Below, one piece after another: positions 60,584-64,000 of a stretch of 64,000 nt of DNA (positions within the stretch are counted from its first letter, which is position 1; each line of letters begins with the position of its first letter). Position numbers and translations under genes: made by a program. The notes below the pieces were generated by a model, which did no database searches, was not told where the DNA came from, and saw only the letters and a list, made by a program, of their open reading frames with translations. Origin of the DNA: Halorhabdus sp. CBA1104. GTDB taxonomy: Archaea > Halobacteriota > Halobacteria > Halobacteriales > Haloarculaceae. The stretch lies in assembly GCF_009690625.1 (NCBI RefSeq), contig NZ_CP033878.1, positions 2,170,001 through 2,234,000 on the forward strand, written 5' to 3'.

Positions 60584-63259
60584 TTATTCAGCGATGTCGA
60601 TCGCCGGCCGACCGGGTTCGGCCGCCCCGGCGAGGTCGTCGGGCGCATCTTCGGCAGCCAGCACCGTCACGCTAGCCTCGAATTCGCGTTCGATCAGCCA
60701 GGCGGCCCGTTCGAGTGCCGCCTGCTCGCGCTCGGGGGAGAGGAACGTTTCGACGTGGCCGCGAGCCGCCAGGTCCTTCGCGAAGTCCGCTGCAGCCTCG
60801 CCGTGTTGCTGGAGGTCCTCGTTTTGCATGACCGCCGGCACCACGTTGTCGGCCTCGCGAGCGATGTCCGCCACGTCGTGTTTCCACGCGGGCGCGACGG
60901 CGAGGGTGATCGCCGCGGGATCCTCGATTCCGACCGTCTCGACGATATCTCGAACGTCCTCGCGAGTGCCCTCGATGAGGCGGCCTTCGAGGTCGTAGCC
61001 TTCGGGCGCTTGGGCATCCGGCCAGTCGGCTTCGGCGAGCAGCCCATCGTTGCCGAGTTCGGCCCAGATCTCCTCGCCGACGTGCGGGGCGACCGGCGCG
61101 AGCAACTTCGTCGCCGTGATCAGTCCGTCCTCGAAGGTCTCGGGATCGACGGCCGTGACCTCCCGGTAGCGCCGGAGCAGCGAGACGAGTTCCCGGACCG
61201 CCTGTAGAGCGTGGTTGAACCGGAAGTCTTCGTATTCGTCCGTGGCGCTTGCGGCCGTCGCCTCGATCTCGCGGGCGACGTACGCGGCGATATCGCCGTC
61301 GCCTGTGGTGGTCGTCTCGACAGCCCCGCTCGAATACGCACTGGCGAGTTCGTAGAGGCTCTGCAGGAAGTCATGGGCCGAGCGAACGCCCTCCCCGCTC
61401 CAGGCGAACTCCTTCTCGGGCTGGGCGGCCTCCATGATGAACAGCCGAGCCGTGTCGGCCCCGTACTCGTCGATGATCCGCTGGGGGGAGACACCATTGT
61501 CGCGGCTTTTGGACATCTTGAGGCCGTCTTCGCCCAGCACCATCCCCTGGTTGGTCAGGTTCTCGAACGGTTCGCGGACGCCATCGAGCAGGTCGATATC
61601 GTCGAGGACCTTCGTGAAAAAGCGGGCGTACAGCAAGTGCATCACGGCGTGTTCGATCCCGCCGACGTACTGATCGACGGGCATCCACTCTGTGGCACGC
61701 TCGGTGTCGAAGGGGGCATCCTCCAAGCCCGGCGAAACGTATCGCAGGAAGTACCACGACGACCCGATGAAGGTGTCCATCGTGTCGGTCTCCCGGACGG
61801 CATCTCCCCCACAGTCGGGACACGCGACGTGCTTCCAGTCCTCTGTGGCGTCGAGTGGGTTGCCGGTCGTGTGGACGAACTCCGGGAGTTCGACCGGGAG
61901 GTCCTCTTCTGGGACAGGTACCGCGCCACAGTCATCACACCACACCATCGGGATCGGCGTGCCCCAGTAGCGCTGCCGGGAGATGCCCCAGTCTCGCAGG
62001 TTGTACTCGGTTCGGTGCTCGCCGTCGAACTCGGCGACGAACCGGTCGCGGGCCTCCTCACTTTCCAGTCCATCGAACTCGCCGCTGTTTATCAGCACGC
62101 CGTCCTCGGTGTAGGCCGCTTCCTGAACGTCGATAGCCTCGGGATCAGCCTCGGCAGCCTCGACTGGTTCGACGACCTGCTGGATCGGGATGTCGTGGGC
62201 CGTCGCGAACTCGTGGTCGCGGTCGTCGTGGCCGGGGACGGCATAGAGCGCACCCGTCCCGACGTCCGTCAGCACGTAGTCGGCGACGTAGACCGGAATC
62301 TCCGCGCCCGTGGCGGGGTTGATCGCGTATTCGCCCGTGAACACGCCCGAGGTGACGTCGAGGTCGTCCTCGTCGGCCTGCTCGGCCATCTCGATGTACT
62401 CGGCAACCTCGTCGTTGGATTCGGCGATTTCCTGGGCGACGGGGTGACCAGGCGCCAACGAGAAGTAAGTTGCGCCGTAGATCGTGTCGAGTCGCGTCGT
62501 GAAGATATCCACCGCGCCGTAGCCGTCGATTTCGAAGGCGACGCTTGCGCCCTCCTGCTTGCCGATCCAGTTGCGCTGCATCTCCCGGACGTTGTTCGGC
62601 CAGCCCTCAAGGTCGTCCAGGCCAGAGAGTAGTTCCTCGGCGTAGTCAGTGATCGTCAGGAACCACTGGTCCATCTCGCGGTGGTCGATCGGCGTGTCAC
62701 ACCGCCAGCACAGCTCTGCCTCGCCTTCGACTTGCTCGTCGGCGAGGACAGTCTCACAGGAGGGACACCAGTTCAGTTCGGCGGCCTGGCGTTCGACCAG
62801 CCCTGCCTCCTGGAAGCGCTGGAAGAGCCACTGGTTCCAGCGGTAGTAGTCAGGGTCGCAGGTGGCGACTTCTCGCTCCCAATCGTAGCCAAAGCCCATG
62901 CGTGTGAGTTGTTCACGCATCGAGTCCATGCAATCGAGGGTCCAATCTCGCGGATTGGTGTCTCGTTGCTCGGCGGCGTTCTCTGCGGGCAGGCCAAACG
63001 AGTCCCACCCCATCGGATGGAGGACGTCTTCGCCGCGCATCCGCTCGAAGCGGGCGAAGGCGTCGGTAATCGTGTAATTCCGGACGTGGCCCATGTGGAG
63101 ATTCCCCGACGTGTAGGGGAACATCGCCAGGACGTACGCCGGGTCCTCGGCGTCGTCGGGGATGCGGAACACGTCCGCCTCGTCCCACGCTTCCTGCCAG
63201 GCGGGTTCGATCTGAGTGTGGTCGAACCCACGTTCTCGCTGGTCGTGCTCTGCTGGCAT
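60584..63259 (-). CDS. leuS: leucine--tRNA ligase
   Basis: 891 residues. Class I synthetase with editing domain. The HIGH motif is in 'FPYTSGNLHMGHVRNYTITD' and the KMSKS motif is 'GLKMSKSRDNG'. Zinc-like cysteine pairs occur at 'CPSCETVLADEQV' and 'CPDCGG'. The CP1 editing domain is about 210-420. The ATG at 63259 is chosen; a longer start at 63286 adds nine residues. The bacterial-like layout is normal for haloarchaeal LeuRS. The stop lies directly against the methyltransferase fragment, so the rearrangement stopped at its edge. Confidence 0.95.
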   Translation of the reverse strand: MPAEHDQRERGFDHTQIEPAWQEAWDEADVFRIPDDAEDPAYVLAMFPYTSGNLHMGHVRNYTITDAFARFERMRGEDVLHPMGWDSFGLPAENAAEQRDTNPRDWTLDCMDSMREQLTRMGFGYDWEREVATCDPDYYRWNQWLFQRFQEAGLVERQAAELNWCPSCETVLADEQVEGEAELCWRCDTPIDHREMDQWFLTITDYAEELLSGLDDLEGWPNNVREMQRNWIGKQEGASVAFEIDGYGAVDIFTTRLDTIYGATYFSLAPGHPVAQEIAESNDEVAEYIEMAEQADEDDLDVTSGVFTGEYAINPATGAEIPVYVADYVLTDVGTGALYAVPGHDDRDHEFATAHDIPIQQVVEPVEAAEADPEAIDVQEAAYTEDGVLINSGEFDGLESEEARDRFVAEFDGEHRTEYNLRDWGISRQRYWGTPIPMVWCDDCGAVPVPEEDLPVELPEFVHTTGNPLDATEDWKHVACPDCGGDAVRETDTMDTFIGSSWYFLRYVSPGLEDAPFDTERATEWMPVDQYVGGIEHAVMHLLYARFFTKVLDDIDLLDGVREPFENLTNQGMVLGEDGLKMSKSRDNGVSPQRIIDEYGADTARLFIMEAAQPEKEFAWSGEGVRSAHDFLQSLYELASAYSSGAVETTTTGDGDIAAYVAREIEATAASATDEYEDFRFNHALQAVRELVSLLRRYREVTAVDPETFEDGLITATKLLAPVAPHVGEEIWAELGNDGLLAEADWPDAQAPEGYDLEGRLIEGTREDVRDIVETVGIEDPAAITLAVAPAWKHDVADIAREADNVVPAVMQNEDLQQHGEAAADFAKDLAARGHVETFLSPEREQAALERAAWLIEREFEASVTVLAAEDAPDDLAGAAEPGRPAIDIAE

Positions 63260-63403
63260 CGTTGGCCCACTCTGGGGGGGCGACACTGCTATACCTTACT
63301 CTTCGAGAGCCAACACGGCAAAATCGAATCGCCGAAAGGAAGCGAACGCAACCCCGCCCCACACGAACGGGTATCTTACCGGCGGGTGACAGTACGCGTA
63401 GCC

Positions 63404-63750
63404 ATGGAGGTCCCAGATGCGATGACCACGGCCGTCGAGAAGATCACCGAAAGGGCGGGCGTCGAGCGCGTCTACAGCGACCCGATTGACCGCGACGGCC
63501 GGACTTTTGTCCCCGTCGCCAGAGTCGCCGACGGGTTTGGCGGTGACGTCGGCGAGGGATCAGCCACGAGCACCGAAACAGAGGGCGAAAGCGAGCCTGC
63601 CGGAAGCAGGTCTGGGACTGGCGGTGGCGGCGGCGGGATGGCGAAACCGGTCGGTGCGATCGAAAGCACGAGGATGGCACACGGTTCATCCGGGTCAGTG
63701 ATCGCCGACAGCTGGCCGGCGCTCTCACAGTAGGTCTCCTGGTCGGCTAG
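63404..63750 (+). pseudogene. GerW/YtfJ-family gene with a frameshift
   Basis: 'MEVPDAMTTAVEKITERAGV', 'RVYSDPIDRDGRTFVPVARV' and 'DGFGG' begin a GerW-type protein, with a Gly/Ser/Glu-rich linker and 'GGGGGMAKPVGAIEST'. The frame then continues with unrelated residues to a stop at 63731-63733. In the frame one base over, from 63673, the family's expected ending is found: 'DGTRFIRVSDRRQLAGAL' then 'TVGLLVG' and a TAG at 63748-63750. A net loss of one base near 63662-63673 explains this. It could be a real mutation or a sequencing error. Confidence 0.75.
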
Positions 63751-63908
63751 CTGGCCCGGCACTTGCAGCAGTGACGAGTGACTACTCCAGTGAGTAATGA
63801 GAGGGGCAGGCCGGACTGAGACAGGGAACGAACCTTCTCGCAATCTAAGTACCGGTGGATCACAAGTCGTAACGTATTTTACTCGAACTCGGCTACGTTC
63901 ACGTGCGT

Positions 63909-63981
63909 GTCCGGGCTAGGGTAGTGGTATCCTTTGGCCCTGTGGCGGCCAAGACGTGGGTTCAATTCCCGCGCCCGGACC
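63909..63981 (+). tRNA. tRNA-His (anticodon GTG)
   Basis: 73-nt tRNA. Acceptor GTCCGGG pairs with CCCGGAC, the discriminator is C, the anticodon loop is CTGTGGC (GTG anticodon) in a TGGCC/GGCCA stem, and the T-loop is GTTCAATTC. The base just before the acceptor (63908) is T, so the extra G at position -1 that marks tRNA-His is not encoded and would have to be added afterwards. A run of five T follows. Confidence 0.93.
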
Positions 63982-63986
63982 TTTTT
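63982..63986 (+). terminator. T-run after tRNA-His
   Basis: TTTTT starting on the base after the discriminator. Oligo-T runs end transcription of archaeal tRNA genes. No hairpin is needed. Confidence 0.6.
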
Positions 63987-64000
63987 GAGACACAGACGTG

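Noticed and set aside
61211-62632. 473-codon frame opposite leuS
   Set aside because: Antisense to leuS, no domain.

Overview
The window is 64 kb of chromosome from a haloarchaeon (class Halobacteria, Euryarchaeota). The DNA is GC-rich and the proteins are strongly acidic. Many genes begin at, or a few bases after, the expected transcription start about 25 bp downstream of a TATA-like box. Several families are haloarchaeal hallmarks: a HalX response regulator, a Bat-type activator, the SAMP-activating enzyme UbaA, archaeal SepF, a halophile 2Fe-2S ferredoxin, GfcR and archaeal ribosomal stalk proteins. I cannot fix the genus. A broken GH3 glycosidase would suit a saccharolytic lineage, but that is weak evidence.

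Layout. 0-15 kb is rich in sensing and membrane genes: three histidine-kinase-like proteins (one apparently catalytically dead), a Bat-like regulator, two winged-helix regulators, an orphan HalX response regulator and membrane proteins of unknown role. 14.5-18 kb holds a small XRE regulator, its DUF2178 membrane partner and an ABC exporter; the two promoters share the same inverted repeat. 18.8-29 kb carries information-processing and cell-biology genes: a NucS-like/zinc-ribbon protein, endA, trpS behind a long structured leader, a receiver-kinase hybrid, ubaA, sepF and crtB. 29-35 kb has an epimerase, an RNase R-like enzyme, a PUA protein, and a ribokinase with a nucleoside hydrolase that together suggest nucleoside salvage. 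35-40 kb holds ribosomal proteins L12, P0, L1 and L11, with a sensor kinase on the other strand between L1 and L11. 40-45 kb has a DRG GTPase, tandem glyoxalase, hisH, ridA and tRNA-Ser.

45-47.5 kb is the clearest accessory segment. An ATPase-nuclease-like gene lies between two identical 15-bp copies of the ferredoxin gene's last bases, exactly 1,700 bp apart. 47.5-58 kb has pibD, hisI, pyrE, gfcR, a purine-type permease, glutaredoxin, an SMR transporter, a nucleotide-sugar 2-epimerase-like gene, a probably autoregulated repressor, tiaS and an ornithine-cyclodeaminase homologue. 59-64 kb contains a rearrangement scar (GH3 and methyltransferase fragments joined at their broken 5' sides), leuS, a frameshifted GerW-like gene and tRNA-His.

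No CRISPR array, rRNA gene or recognisable transposase was seen. The strongest candidates for something new are the single-gene element at the ferredoxin gene, the XRE/DUF2178/ABC regulon, the kinase-pseudokinase pair at 6.8-10.1 kb, and the tRNA-Ser 3'-end duplication with its row of perfect hairpins.
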